Part shown: positions 1-7,140 of the stretch, one piece after another
How positions within the stretch are numbered: position 1 is the first letter of the stretch
Layout of the letters: each line of letters begins with the position of its first letter
Assembly: GCA_048265185.1 (NCBI GenBank)
Contig: JBLXBZ010000016.1
Coordinates: 1 to 34,907 of the forward strand
DNA from: JBLXBZ01 sp048265185
GTDB lineage: Bacteria; Pseudomonadota; Alphaproteobacteria; Rhizobiales; Stappiaceae
DNA length: 34,907 nt
Direction of reading: 5' to 3'
The notes under the pieces: generated by a model
What the model was told of the DNA's origin: nothing
Seen by the model: only the letters and a program-made list of their open reading frames with translations
Databases searched by the model: none
Translations under genes and position numbers: made by a program

Positions 1-43
1 TGACCGTTTCATTGCCTGTCTCCTTCGTTGAGGAACAGGCTAA

Positions 44-478
44 CCCAAAATCGGGAACATCTCAGGGGAGCACGTCAAGGCGCTTGAGCGTCATACCGCC
101 AACTACAAAACACTTGAGAGCGGGTTTGACGTGCTTCAAAAAAATGCAGCTAACGCTCAGCAAACCTTTAACGCAGAACTGGCAAGGGCGCTTGACGCTG
201 TAAATGCGCAGGTTACAGCAACGATTACAAAGCACGCTGAGCTCATAGATAGCAATTCGCAGGCTGCGCGGAAGTCGATCGATGAAGCTTGGACTAAAAC
301 TCACGAGCACATCGATAGCCAATTCAAGACCCTTGATAGTGAGATGCAGAAAGAGCTCGAGCGGGTAATTCAAACGCTCGGTCAGAAGCTTGGCGCTCTT
401 TCTGAGAAATTCGTCAGTGATTACCAGCCGCTGACTGACAAGCTCCGCAAGGTTGTTCAGATGGCCGGAAACGTCTGA
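44..478 (+). CDS. zorA: ZorA C-terminal tail (partial, interrupted frame)
   Basis: This is the 3' end of the gene for ZorA, the MotA/ExbB-like stator partner of ZorB in Zorya anti-phage defence. Only the tail is present: a long helical region rich in Ala, Gln, Lys and Glu with no membrane segment, as expected for the long cytosolic tail that family members carry. It stops 2 nt before the zorB ATG. The identification rests mainly on the neighbours zorB and zorE and on the coiled-coil character, because the diagnostic MotA-like part lies outside the window. The reading frame is closed upstream by TGA at 29 and TAA at 41, so the gene is not open to the window edge. The frame starting at position 3 is open there and meets this frame at CCCAAAA (44-50), which implies a frameshift. 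Without a shift, GTG at 131 would be the first likely start. Confidence 0.72.
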   Translation, partial: PKIGNISGEHVKALERHTANYKTLESGFDVLQKNAANAQQTFNAELARALDAVNAQVTATITKHAELIDSNSQAARKSIDEAWTKTHEHIDSQFKTLDSEMQKELERVIQTLGQKLGALSEKFVSDYQPLTDKLRKVVQMAGNV

Positions 479-480
479 CT

Positions 481-1227
481 ATGAATGACTTCTTTGGATC
501 ACCCCAATCTCACGGTGAGAGTGAATGGATTTCCGTATCAGACCTGATGGCGGGTCTGATGGTGATTTTTCTATTTATCGCAATCGTCTACATCCGGCCC
601 TTGATTGATGAAAAAGAACGGGCTGTTAAAGACAAAGAAGAGCTCGCAGCCGTTCAGCAGACAATCAAGGAAATCGTTGTCGCCTGGAGCGAGTCTGAAG
701 TTAAAATCTATGAAGAGCTGAAGAAAGAATTTGAAACCGATCTCGATCGCTGGAATGCAGAGCTGGAAAAAGAGACACTTACGGTTCGCTTTCGAGCTCC
801 TGAAGTTCTATTCGATTTAAATAGAGCTGATCTGAAGCCTGAATTCCAAATCATTCTTGCTGACTTTTTTCCACGCTATTTACGCGTGCTTCAAAAATTT
901 GAAAGCAACATAGATGAGGTCCGTATTGAGGGACATACCTCCTCCGAGTGGAACGCCACTGTTTCTCCAATGCAAGCCTATTTTAAGAACATGGAGCTCT
1001 CGCAAGCCCGAACCAGAGCGGTGCTGGAATACTCCCTCCAGCTGCCTGAGGTGAAGTCATTCCGGCACTGGGCCATGAAGCACGTGACTGCAAATGGAGA
1101 ATCCTCAAGCCGTATTATCGTTGATGCGGACGGAGCCGAAGATCCTGAAGCTTCAAGGCGAGTTGAATTCAGTATCCGGACCAACACAAAAGAGGAAATT
1201 GTCAAAGTGGTGGAGACTGTGCAATGA
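481..1227 (+). CDS. zorB: ZorB, MotB/OmpA-like defence stator subunit
   Basis: ZorB pairs with ZorA to form a proton-driven inner-membrane motor that anchors to peptidoglycan and is thought to signal phage invasion to the effector. The 248-residue product has one N-terminal membrane segment (about residues 22-39), preceded by SVSDLMAGLM. Asp21 there is in the position of the proton-carrying aspartate of MotB. A charged helical linker follows (about 42-100). The C-terminal OmpA-like peptidoglycan-binding domain shows IEGHTSSEW (149-157), LSQARTRAVLEY (173-184) and ASRRVEFSI (224-232). The gene starts 2 nt after the zorA stop and overlaps zorE by 4 nt (ATGA), so the three are translationally coupled. 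Seen: the motifs and the overlap. Known: the MotAB-like role of ZorAB. Inferred: the Zorya assignment, which the adjacent HNH gene strongly supports. Confidence 0.88.
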   Translation: MNDFFGSPQSHGESEWISVSDLMAGLMVIFLFIAIVYIRPLIDEKERAVKDKEELAAVQQTIKEIVVAWSESEVKIYEELKKEFETDLDRWNAELEKETLTVRFRAPEVLFDLNRADLKPEFQIILADFFPRYLRVLQKFESNIDEVRIEGHTSSEWNATVSPMQAYFKNMELSQARTRAVLEYSLQLPEVKSFRHWAMKHVTANGESSSRIIVDADGAEDPEASRRVEFSIRTNTKEEIVKVVETVQ

Positions 1228-2072
1228 GGTTGAATATTGATTTTGGCAGTCTCGACACATTGTTGCAGCGCATGGGCGCGAAAGAGGTAAACTGGGACAT
1301 ATCCGGAACAAAGCTTCCTGAGAGGCAGGCTTTGAGGGCTCAACTGGCGGGCGGCAAGGAAATTAAGCTGGACGAGGTTGCTAATCTTGGGGGGCTTCTC
1401 GCCTTCAATGGAGAGCAAGTTCTGCTCTATATTAAAGACACACGCGTCAGCAAAGAAAAACTTCTAAATAAGCCGGAAGACTACAGTAAATTTCATTTCG
1501 CTGAATGCAAAACTATCAAAGATATGCGTCGCGGGAAGAGGTTTTCCCGCTACCATGTAACGCAACGCTTTGACGGGAAGTTTAATTGCACTTGGTTTAA
1601 TGAAGACACTCGTGAGAGTGGAGATATTCTGGCGGAATTAAAGGTATGCATGAATTGCCTGAAGCTTCTTAACTGGGAAGGGTACACGGAAACGAAAACA
1701 AAAGCCGAGAAGACTGAAATCAGGGACAGTTTTGACATTCCATATTTCCTACGACTCTACGAAACTGTTTTCTACTCGAAGCCGAGTTCGAATGAGTTCA
1801 CACCTGTTCGCTCGACATATGTAGCGGACTGGCGTCAGAAATCTGAAAACTACCGATCTTCCCAACGTTGGCGCTGTGAAGAGTGTGGCGTCAACTTGTC
1901 CAATCATAAAAAGCTATTGCATACCCATCATATTGACGGATGCTTGGCGAACAACTCCTTCGCCAACCTGAAGGCGCTCTGCGTATTGTGCCACGCGGCT
2001 CAACCATTTCATGGACATATGGGGGTTAACGCCTCTGAGAAAGCCGTAATCGAAGCGCTTCGATTGAAATAG
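1224..2072 (+). CDS. zorE: ZorE, HNH endonuclease of type II Zorya
   Basis: This is the predicted nuclease effector. In type II Zorya the ZorCD pair is replaced by the single HNH protein ZorE. The 282-residue product has an HNH domain at the C-terminus: Cys218-x2-Cys221, His235-His236 in THHIDG, Asn248 in NSFANLK, and Cys253-x2-Cys256-His257. These are the zinc ligands and the beta-beta-alpha-metal core of the family. The N-terminal two thirds carries no domain I recognise, but Cys95, Cys142 and Cys145 (CMNC) might bind another metal. The ATG overlaps the zorB stop in an ATGA arrangement. Order and overlap match known zorABE operons. No further defence gene follows; the next 400 bases lead to the tRNA-Phe gene. 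Confidence 0.88.
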   Translation: MRLNIDFGSLDTLLQRMGAKEVNWDISGTKLPERQALRAQLAGGKEIKLDEVANLGGLLAFNGEQVLLYIKDTRVSKEKLLNKPEDYSKFHFAECKTIKDMRRGKRFSRYHVTQRFDGKFNCTWFNEDTRESGDILAELKVCMNCLKLLNWEGYTETKTKAEKTEIRDSFDIPYFLRLYETVFYSKPSSNEFTPVRSTYVADWRQKSENYRSSQRWRCEECGVNLSNHKKLLHTHHIDGCLANNSFANLKALCVLCHAAQPFHGHMGVNASEKAVIEALRLK

Positions 2073-2319
2073 ACTGCCCAGAAGGTAATTTCTCGCGCCC
2101 ATGCATAGCTTCCCTAGGCTGATGGCGCAGGGGGAGGGAAGGGAGAGCTATAACGGTCAGGCCGCAAGCGGGATGACAGTGAATAGTGGGGAGATGGGGC
2201 CAGTTTCAGGTGGATTGGGTATACCTTCTGAGTGCTGCCCGAATGATACCTATATGTTGGCTCGAGTGTTTAGCAGAGTTGGCAAGCCTCCCCAGCCATC
2301 TGTTTTGAAATGTTATTTG

Positions 2320-2362
2320 TGGCGCCTGGGGTTAATTCGAACCACCGACACGAGGATTCTCA
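2320..2362 (-). repeat. Degraded tRNA-Phe 3'-half copy (att-like)
   Basis: This stretch repeats the 3' half of the tRNA-Phe gene about 160 bp away, in the same orientation. From 2336 to 2362 it matches the T-arm, variable loop and anticodon loop region almost without change, including TTCGAACCACCGACACG in plus-strand reading. The acceptor end (2320-2330) is diverged but still ends in an encoded CCA. The loop would read GAG in place of GAA. No 5' strand pairs with the acceptor sequence, so it is not a working tRNA. Such a partial direct repeat of a tRNA 3' end is the usual scar of integrase-mediated insertion. The rest of 2073-2479 shows no convincing gene. Confidence 0.7.
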
Positions 2363-2479
2363 AGTCTCAATCTACAGCCGACTACGATCATGAATACTAC
2401 CTAGTGGTACTCACGCCATATTTGATTTGCGGCATGCAGATGCCCACCGTTTAATCGTATTTATATTCTAGGGAGATAA

Positions 2480-2555
2480 TGGTGCCCGGAGGCGGATTCG
2501 AACCACCGACACGCGGATTTTCAATCCGCTGCTCTACCAACTGAGCTATCCGGGC
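2480..2555 (-). tRNA. tRNA-Phe (GAA)
   Basis: A full cloverleaf can be read on the minus strand. The acceptor stem pairs GCCCGGA with TCCGGGC. The D-arm has AGCTCAGTTGGTAGAGC. The anticodon stem-loop is GCGGA-TTGAAAA-TCCGC with anticodon GAA, and the T-arm is GGTGG-TTCGAAT-CCGCC. The CCA end is encoded (TGG at 2480-2482 on the plus strand). The gene's 3' end points towards the Zorya operon, the side on which islands usually insert. Its position beyond yacG agrees with the order of this conserved block in Rhizobiales. Confidence 0.97.
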
Positions 2556-2559
2556 ATTT

Positions 2560-2580
2560 CAAGAACCATGAGGGTTCTTG
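2560..2580. repeat. 8-bp inverted repeat beside tRNA-Phe
   Basis: CAAGAACC (2560-2567) pairs perfectly with GGTTCTTG (2573-2580) across a 5-nt loop. It lies 5 nt upstream of the tRNA-Phe 5' end. There is no T-tract on either side, so a terminator is unlikely. It could be a processing or regulatory hairpin in the tRNA leader. Confidence 0.5.
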
Positions 2581-2888
2581 CTTGGCTACTCAAACAATCA
2601 ATCATCTTGTGATTAATGAGTGTTTGCGTTGCGCCGTCTTCACGTCAACGTCGTGAAGTGGCGTTCTTATAGGAGCTGAAACGCATGTTGTCCAGCGCAG
2701 GCGTGAAAGTTTTCAACAGCTCGTTTGAGCGTTTTGCGCGGCAAGGAGAAGTTTTGAGGAGTACAGGCGTTTTAAGCCGTCAAATAAAGGACGGTGAAGG
2801 ACGTTCCGATGGGCGTTTGCGAGCGTCCATCGGAATAATTTCAATTTGCGGGGCGAATTTTCCCGATCATGAGGATTCTCAGATTCGC
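2581..2888. other. Intergenic stretch with one strong hairpin
   Basis: No convincing gene lies between tRNA-Phe and the nucleotidase gene. A 9-bp perfect inverted repeat, TTCCGATGG (2804-2812) with CCATCGGAA (2827-2835), is followed on the plus strand by an AT-rich TAATTTCAATTT. It may end plus-strand transcription or protect the 3' end of the nucleotidase mRNA coming from the other side. A 70-codon plus-strand ORF (2685-2897, with AGGAG upstream) runs through this hairpin and overlaps the nucleotidase stop. I do not count it as a gene. Confidence 0.45.
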
Positions 2889-4505
2889 TTATTTTAATTC
2901 GCGAATGCGCTCATCAACATAAGGCGTGTAATTTCCGCCTTTTTGGGCGATGTACTCCGCAACGACGTTTTCGAGGTTGGGGCCATAGTCATAGGCGTCC
3001 ACGCCGTTGGTTTCGAAGATGGAATATCCATCGCCGCCGCCGCGCATGTAATTATTGGTGACGACGCCATACATGCGCTCTTCGTCCAGTGGCGACCATT
3101 CGCCGTTTTCAAGAACGTCAACGCTGATGACGCGGCCCTTGTTGGGTTCTTTCGCGCGGCTCCAAGTGTAGCGCATGCCGGCCACTTGGGGGAAACGGCC
3201 AGCGCCTTCCTCCACTTTCGACAGGCCGTTCTCCAACGCGGCGACGATATCTGCGCCCTTGAGTTTGAACGTGGCGAGCGTGTTCTGGAAAGGCAGGACG
3301 GAAAGCACGTCGCCCATGGTTATCTCGCCCTCTTGAATGGAGGCGCGCAGACCGCCGCCATTTTGGATGGCGATTTGAACTCCCTGATCCTTCACCCGAT
3401 CAAGCATGGCGTCGGCCACAAGGACGCCCATGCCGCAGGCTTGCATGCGGCATATGTCACGCGAGCCTTCTATGACGGCATCGGTCTGGCCTACCTTTTG
3501 GGCTTTAAGCTCTTCCAGAGGCTTGGCAAGCTCTTTGACGCGCGCGGCCACGGCGCTGTCGGGGGTGACGGACGCGTCGAGGAGAATTGGCTCTCCCACA
3601 GCTGAAATCACATTGCCGTCGTCATCCCAGATGATTTCAATTTCGCCGACATATTTTCCATAGGCATAGGCCTGAACGATAGGAACCTGTTTTCCCGCCG
3701 GGTTCTGAACCAGCACCGGGTAGGGGCCTGCGGCCTTATCGTTGTTGTTGGACAAAAGCGTATGCGAATGACCGCCAACGATCACGTCAACGCCGGGAAC
3801 TTGCGCCGCGATTTCAAGGTCGCGCGGCAATCCCATATGGGTCAGCAGGATAATCTTGTTTATTCCCCCGGCCTCAAGACCTTCGACCGCGCCTTTAAGG
3901 TAATCCTCCGCCTGAATGAAGCGGATGTTTTCTCCCGGGGAGGAGGTTTCGCCGGTGTCTTCCGCCAAAACGGAGATTACGCCGATTTTTTCTCCGCCTA
4001 CTTCAAGAACAATGAGGCCGGGAATTTTTTTCTTCAGCGCCGCTTCGTTCTCAAGAACGATATTGCCGGATAAAACCGGAAACTTCGCAAGCTCAAGGAA
4101 TTTCGCCAAGCCTTCCGGACCGTCGTCGAATTCGTGGTTGCCAACAGCCATGGCGTCTACGCCGAGCAGATTCAAAAATTCCGCGGCCACCTCGCCTTTA
4201 TAGGTCGTATAAAACAGGGAGCCTTGAAACTGGTCGCCAGCGTCGAGCGTCAGCGTATTCTTGCCAGCGGCGTTTAGCGCTTCGCGCCGTTCGTCGATTT
4301 TGGATTTGATCCGCGCAATTCCGCCAAAACACTTGCCTTCTGCGTCATCGTCGGGCGCGCAAGTGCTGTCGTATTTGTTGATAGGCTCAATGCGTGAATG
4401 AAGATCGTTGATATGCAGGATCGTCAAACCAAAATCGGCTGCGGCCACTGATGGCAAAGCCACCATCATCGTAATCGCGCATACGCCGCTCAATAAACGC
4501 TTCAT
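2889..4505 (-). CDS. Secreted 5'-nucleotidase / UDP-sugar hydrolase family
   Basis: This is a periplasmic metallophosphatase of the 5'-nucleotidase (UshA) family, which releases nucleosides and phosphate from nucleotides or splits nucleotide sugars. The 538-residue product begins with a signal peptide ending near ALPSVAAA. The metal-binding metallophosphoesterase domain shows HINDLH (Asp34, His36), LDAGD (88-91), GNHEFD (122-127), LTHMG (His223) and GGHSH (244-248). The C-terminal substrate domain has IQNGGGLR and a glycine-rich NNYMRGGGDGY. The ATG follows AGGGGAG with good spacing, which supports this start. It sits between yacG and tRNA-Phe and appears to be transcribed alone. The natural substrate cannot be told from sequence. 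Confidence 0.9.
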   Translation of the reverse strand: MKRLLSGVCAITMMVALPSVAAADFGLTILHINDLHSRIEPINKYDSTCAPDDDAEGKCFGGIARIKSKIDERREALNAAGKNTLTLDAGDQFQGSLFYTTYKGEVAAEFLNLLGVDAMAVGNHEFDDGPEGLAKFLELAKFPVLSGNIVLENEAALKKKIPGLIVLEVGGEKIGVISVLAEDTGETSSPGENIRFIQAEDYLKGAVEGLEAGGINKIILLTHMGLPRDLEIAAQVPGVDVIVGGHSHTLLSNNNDKAAGPYPVLVQNPAGKQVPIVQAYAYGKYVGEIEIIWDDDGNVISAVGEPILLDASVTPDSAVAARVKELAKPLEELKAQKVGQTDAVIEGSRDICRMQACGMGVLVADAMLDRVKDQGVQIAIQNGGGLRASIQEGEITMGDVLSVLPFQNTLATFKLKGADIVAALENGLSKVEEGAGRFPQVAGMRYTWSRAKEPNKGRVISVDVLENGEWSPLDEERMYGVVTNNYMRGGGDGYSIFETNGVDAYDYGPNLENVVAEYIAQKGGNYTPYVDERIRELK

Positions 4506-4713
4506 ATTGAACTCCCCTAATATCGTTCCTTGAGAGTTCAGCTGTCTCGTCTGTGAAACGCCCCAAGGAAGGTCTTTTGCTGTCCAGACATTTATATTTG
4601 AACGTCATAAGCCGTCGCATTTAGCACTAAAGCAACTAAATGACGGTTTCACAAGAATAACAGGGTTTTTAATCTCAGAAGGAAATCGGATGACAAGATG
4701 AAATCAGCGCGCT

Positions 4714-4754
4714 GGGGCGTTCTCTGTCAGGGGCGTTCTCTGTCAGGGGCGTTC
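4714..4754. repeat. 16-bp tandem duplication at the yacG stop
   Basis: GGGGCGTTCTCTGTCA occurs twice in direct succession (4714-4729, 4730-4745), followed by a partial third copy (4746-4754). The yacG TGA is in the first of these in plus-strand order. The duplication repeats the last codons and stop of yacG without changing the protein before the stop. It is probably a replication-slippage event. Confidence 0.85.
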
Positions 4755-4972
4755 ATGGCTTCTTCCAGAGCTTCCTCAAGCTGAACGACGTCATCGGGCT
4801 CCATTTCAACTTGGGGCACGGCGTAGGCGCCAGAAAGCCAGCGGTTCAGGTCAACGGCCTTGCAGCGGGGCGAGCAAAAAGGACGGCTGTCCTGTTGAGC
4901 GACTTTTCCACAAATCGGACAAAACCGATTGGCGGCTGACTTTTCGCCAGACTGCCTAGTCGTCTTTGTCAT
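4727..4972 (-). CDS. yacG: DNA gyrase inhibitor YacG, zinc-binding
   Basis: YacG is a small zinc protein that binds GyrB and inhibits gyrase in E. coli. The zinc knuckle is CPICGK, then FCSPRCK, giving four Cys ligands in a Cx2C...Cx3C pattern, followed by the typical DLNRWLSGAYAVP. An acidic tail (about VEMEPDDVVQLEEALEEA) follows, as in alphaproteobacterial members. I chose the ATG at 4972, which gives 81 residues and follows GGAG at good spacing. An upstream ATG at 5026 would overlap maf and has no ribosome site. It is downstream of maf in the same direction. The stop codon lies inside a short tandem duplication (4714-4754). Confidence 0.88.
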   Translation of the reverse strand: MTKTTRQSGEKSAANRFCPICGKVAQQDSRPFCSPRCKAVDLNRWLSGAYAVPQVEMEPDDVVQLEEALEEAMNAPDRERP

Positions 4973-5006
4973 TGAGCCGGCTCCGTGGTTTCGAGACGAA
5001 CTTGCT

Positions 5007-5684
5007 TCATTCTTGGGATGGGTCATTGGCGTGATGCGTGGAATTGGCGCGATGCGTCACATTTGTTGGATCTGACCAGCCGGATTTGACGGGATAGCCG
5101 AGCCCTTCAAGAAGGTGCGCGGTTTCCAGTAGCGGCAATCCAACGACATTGGGATAAGAGCCCGCAAGCTTGACGACCAATGATCCGGCAAGCCCTTGAA
5201 TGGCGTATCCACCCGCTTTGCCGCGCCATTCGCCAGACGCCAGATAACTTTTGAAATCCTGGCTTGATAGCTTTTTGAAACGTACGCGGGTTTCCACTAA
5301 CCGGGTTTTGACAACCCCGTCCGGCGTATTGACGCATACGCCCGTGTAGACCCGATGCGCGCGCCCTGAAAGCAGTTGCAGGCAGGCCCCCGCCTGATCA
5401 TAGCTTTCCGCCTTGGGAAGAATGCGCCGTCCGACGGCGACCACTGTATCCGCGGCAAGAACGAGGCCGTCGGCATATGCGTCGCTGCGCTCCACCGCGC
5501 GGCGCACGACCTCCGCCTTGGTTTTTGATAACCGAACGGCGAGAGCGCGCGGGGTTTCGCCTTTTTCCGGGGTTTCATCAATATCTGCAGGAAGCAAATA
5601 GTCCGGATCGATGCCGATTTGATTCAGCAGCGCCAGCCGGCGGGGAGAGCCGGAGGCGAGAATCAATTTCGGTTTGTCAGTCAT
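5007..5684 (-). CDS. maf: Maf family nucleotide pyrophosphatase
   Basis: Maf proteins hydrolyse non-canonical or free nucleoside triphosphates to monophosphates and are linked to division control and pool cleaning. The product starts with the signature LILASGSPRRLALL. It also has the ILPADIDE region, the LVLAADTVV catalytic Asp segment, the LLSGRAHRVYTGV motif and the GGYAIQGLAG motif. I chose ATG at 5684, giving MTDKPKL, the usual family start, and 225 residues. A TTG at 5717 would add 11 residues. The C-terminal tail, after GLGYPVKSGW, is longer than usual and rich in His, Asn and Thr. It lies between infA and yacG, all in one direction and probably one operon. Confidence 0.9.
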   Translation of the reverse strand: MTDKPKLILASGSPRRLALLNQIGIDPDYLLPADIDETPEKGETPRALAVRLSKTKAEVVRRAVERSDAYADGLVLAADTVVAVGRRILPKAESYDQAGACLQLLSGRAHRVYTGVCVNTPDGVVKTRLVETRVRFKKLSSQDFKSYLASGEWRGKAGGYAIQGLAGSLVVKLAGSYPNVVGLPLLETAHLLEGLGYPVKSGWSDPTNVTHRANSTHHANDPSQE

Positions 5685-5708
5685 TGAATGCGCACCATCA
5701 TGAGCATA

Positions 5709-5730
5709 TCGTAGCAACTCCTCGCTACGA
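5709..5730. repeat. Hairpin with a purine-rich loop between infA and maf
   Basis: On the minus strand TCGTAGC pairs with GCTACGA around the loop GAGGAGTT. The loop is a strong Shine-Dalgarno-like sequence. It lies about 25 nt before the preferred maf ATG and just before a TTG in the same frame. No T-tract follows, so it is not an ordinary terminator. It may affect maf translation. Confidence 0.5.
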
Positions 5731-5739
5731 GCGCGTTAT

Positions 5740-5958
5740 TTATTTGAACCGATAGGTTATCCGGCCCTTGGTGAGATCGTAAGGCGTCATCTCAACCAGA
5801 ACGCGGTCGCCCGCAAGTACGCGAATGCGGTTTTTACGCATACGACCCGCCGTATGAGCAATGATTTCATGTTCATTTTCCAGTTTTACCCGGAATGTCG
5901 CATTGGGGAGAAGTTCGGTGACAACGCCCGGAAATTCAAGTATTTCTTCCTTAGCCAT
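5740..5958 (-). CDS. infA: Translation initiation factor IF-1
   Basis: IF-1 is an S1/OB-fold protein that binds the 30S A-site during translation initiation. The 72-residue product matches the usual length and pattern, with MAKEEILEFPG at the start, the RVKLENEHEIIAHTAGRMRKN core and VEMTPYDLTKGRI near the end. The ATG is preceded by AGGA at suitable spacing. A gap of about 125 bases separates it from the upstream phosphatase gene, so infA may have its own promoter there. It is part of the conserved housekeeping run. Confidence 0.97.
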   Translation of the reverse strand: MAKEEILEFPGVVTELLPNATFRVKLENEHEIIAHTAGRMRKNRIRVLAGDRVLVEMTPYDLTKGRITYRFK

Positions 5959-6083
5959 ATGGATTCCTAGTCTGATGGTTCATATCGTGTAGTTGAGCGT
6001 GGCGGCGAACCTAATGGATTGCGCGTAAAAAAGAAACACGCATGATGCAAGGTTATGGGCCAGTTCTCTGGAACGGGGTCATA

Positions 6084-6548
6084 TCAGCCACTAGGGGCTG
6101 AGGTCCAGAGAAATCGCTTCTTTATTCTCAGCATGAGCTGATCCCGGACGCTTCGGTAGCTGTCAAGTATTTGTTCGCGCGAGCCAGAAGCGAGAGTTGG
6201 GTCGGGCGTTGGCCAATATTCTACGTCGACCGATTCCGTGCGGGTCATCTCCAAGGCTTTGTGGTGGGCTTCTGGCGCAAGGGTGATCACTAGGTCAAAG
6301 CCTGACTCCTCCAGCCCTTCAAATGTTTTTGGTCTATGTCCCGTCGCGTCAAGGCCCAGTTCAGCCATTACGGCGTCAACAAACGGGTCGCGGTCGCCGC
6401 TGCGCACCCCGCAAGAGCGTACATATATGCGGTTGGGAAACAGGCTGCGCGTTATTATGGCGGCCATGGGCGAGCGAATCGCGTTCATGCCGCAAGCGAA
6501 TAACACCGCGCTTGGCGGCGCGCCGGCATGAGCGCCAGATCGCGTCAT
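6084..6548 (-). CDS. Low-molecular-weight protein tyrosine phosphatase family
   Basis: This is a small phosphatase of the LMW-PTP/arsenate reductase fold. The P-loop VLFACGMNAIRSPMA near the N-terminus has the CX5R pattern (Cys and Arg in CGMNAIR), and the general-acid Asp is probably in WPTPDPT towards the C-terminus. I chose ATG at 6548, preceded by GAGG and 5 nt after the UPF0262 stop. A TTG at 6578 would overlap that gene. With this start the product has 154 residues. It is a constant neighbour of UPF0262 and infA in alphaproteobacteria. The physiological substrate is not known from the sequence. Confidence 0.87.
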   Translation of the reverse strand: MTRSGAHAGAPPSAVLFACGMNAIRSPMAAIITRSLFPNRIYVRSCGVRSGDRDPFVDAVMAELGLDATGHRPKTFEGLEESGFDLVITLAPEAHHKALEMTRTESVDVEYWPTPDPTLASGSREQILDSYRSVRDQLMLRIKKRFLWTSAPSG

Positions 6549-6553
6549 GGACC

Positions 6554-7048
6554 TCAACCCTTCCAGTGAAGGGCGCAAACCAACGTGAAAAGGCGCCGCG
6601 CCGTCACGTGGTTTATCCGGATTTTGCCCTCAAGCCGGGACCGTAAAATCTGTGATCCTTCGTCGTGCAAACCGCGCCGGCCCATGTCGATCGCTTCGAT
6701 CTGGCGCGGAGTGGCGCGGCGAATCGCCTCATAATAGCTCTCGCAAATGAGAAAATAGTCCTTGATGACCTTACGCAGCGGCGTGAGCGAAAGAACATGG
6801 GTTATGATGGGAGAGGCGTCTTCAGCCTGAATGTTCAGGATCAAGCGCTTTTCCACGAGAGAGAGAATCAGCCGGTACGGACCATTGTCGTCATTTTCCG
6901 GCATGAACTCATTGTCGGCGAGAAGGTCATATATTGCGACCTCGCGCTCGTGATCTATGTCAGGCGATGAGCGGCTGATCGAGGATTGGTCCAGCTCGAC
7001 AGCGATTAATCTGCATTTTGGGCGTGTATTCGGCTCAAGCTCTTGCAA
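6554..7048 (-). CDS. UPF0262 family protein
   Basis: This is a conserved alphaproteobacterial protein of unknown function, always found next to hisD and the LMW phosphatase gene. The 164-residue product has the family features DIDHEREVAIYDLLADN, the ILSLVEKRLILNI segment, the LTPLRKVIKDYFLICESYY helix and IEAIDMGRRGLHDEGS, ending in RLFTLVCALHW. It is soluble, with no signal or membrane segment. No ATG is available near the conserved start, so the TTG at 7048 is used. The stop lies 5 nt before the phosphatase ATG, which indicates coupled translation. Confidence 0.9.
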   Translation of the reverse strand: MQELEPNTRPKCRLIAVELDQSSISRSSPDIDHEREVAIYDLLADNEFMPENDDNGPYRLILSLVEKRLILNIQAEDASPIITHVLSLTPLRKVIKDYFLICESYYEAIRRATPRQIEAIDMGRRGLHDEGSQILRSRLEGKIRINHVTARRLFTLVCALHWKG

Positions 7049-7140
7049 AGCTTCGCCCCCTTGCGTCAGCTTTTATTCCACGTATCCCAGTAGAAGCCCA
7101 GTTCACTTCGCGCGGCAAGAAAAAAGCTGTTTTACGGAAA

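Noticed and set aside
2101..2454. 117-codon plus-strand ORF between zorE and tRNA-Phe
   Set aside because: It runs antisense through the tRNA remnant, has no recognisable domain and its composition is irregular. It is best explained by the att-like remnant.
2685..2897. 70-codon plus-strand ORF with an AGGAG site
   Set aside because: It passes through a strong hairpin and overlaps the nucleotidase stop. The sequence has no family features.
2943..3605. 220-codon plus-strand ORF inside the nucleotidase gene
   Set aside because: It is antisense to a clear enzyme with all motifs in place, so it is a shadow of GC-rich coding DNA.
4640..4670. Possible Pho box upstream of the nucleotidase gene
   Set aside because: CTGTTAT and CCGTCAT occur on the minus strand but stand 17 bases apart, not the 11-base period of a Pho box.
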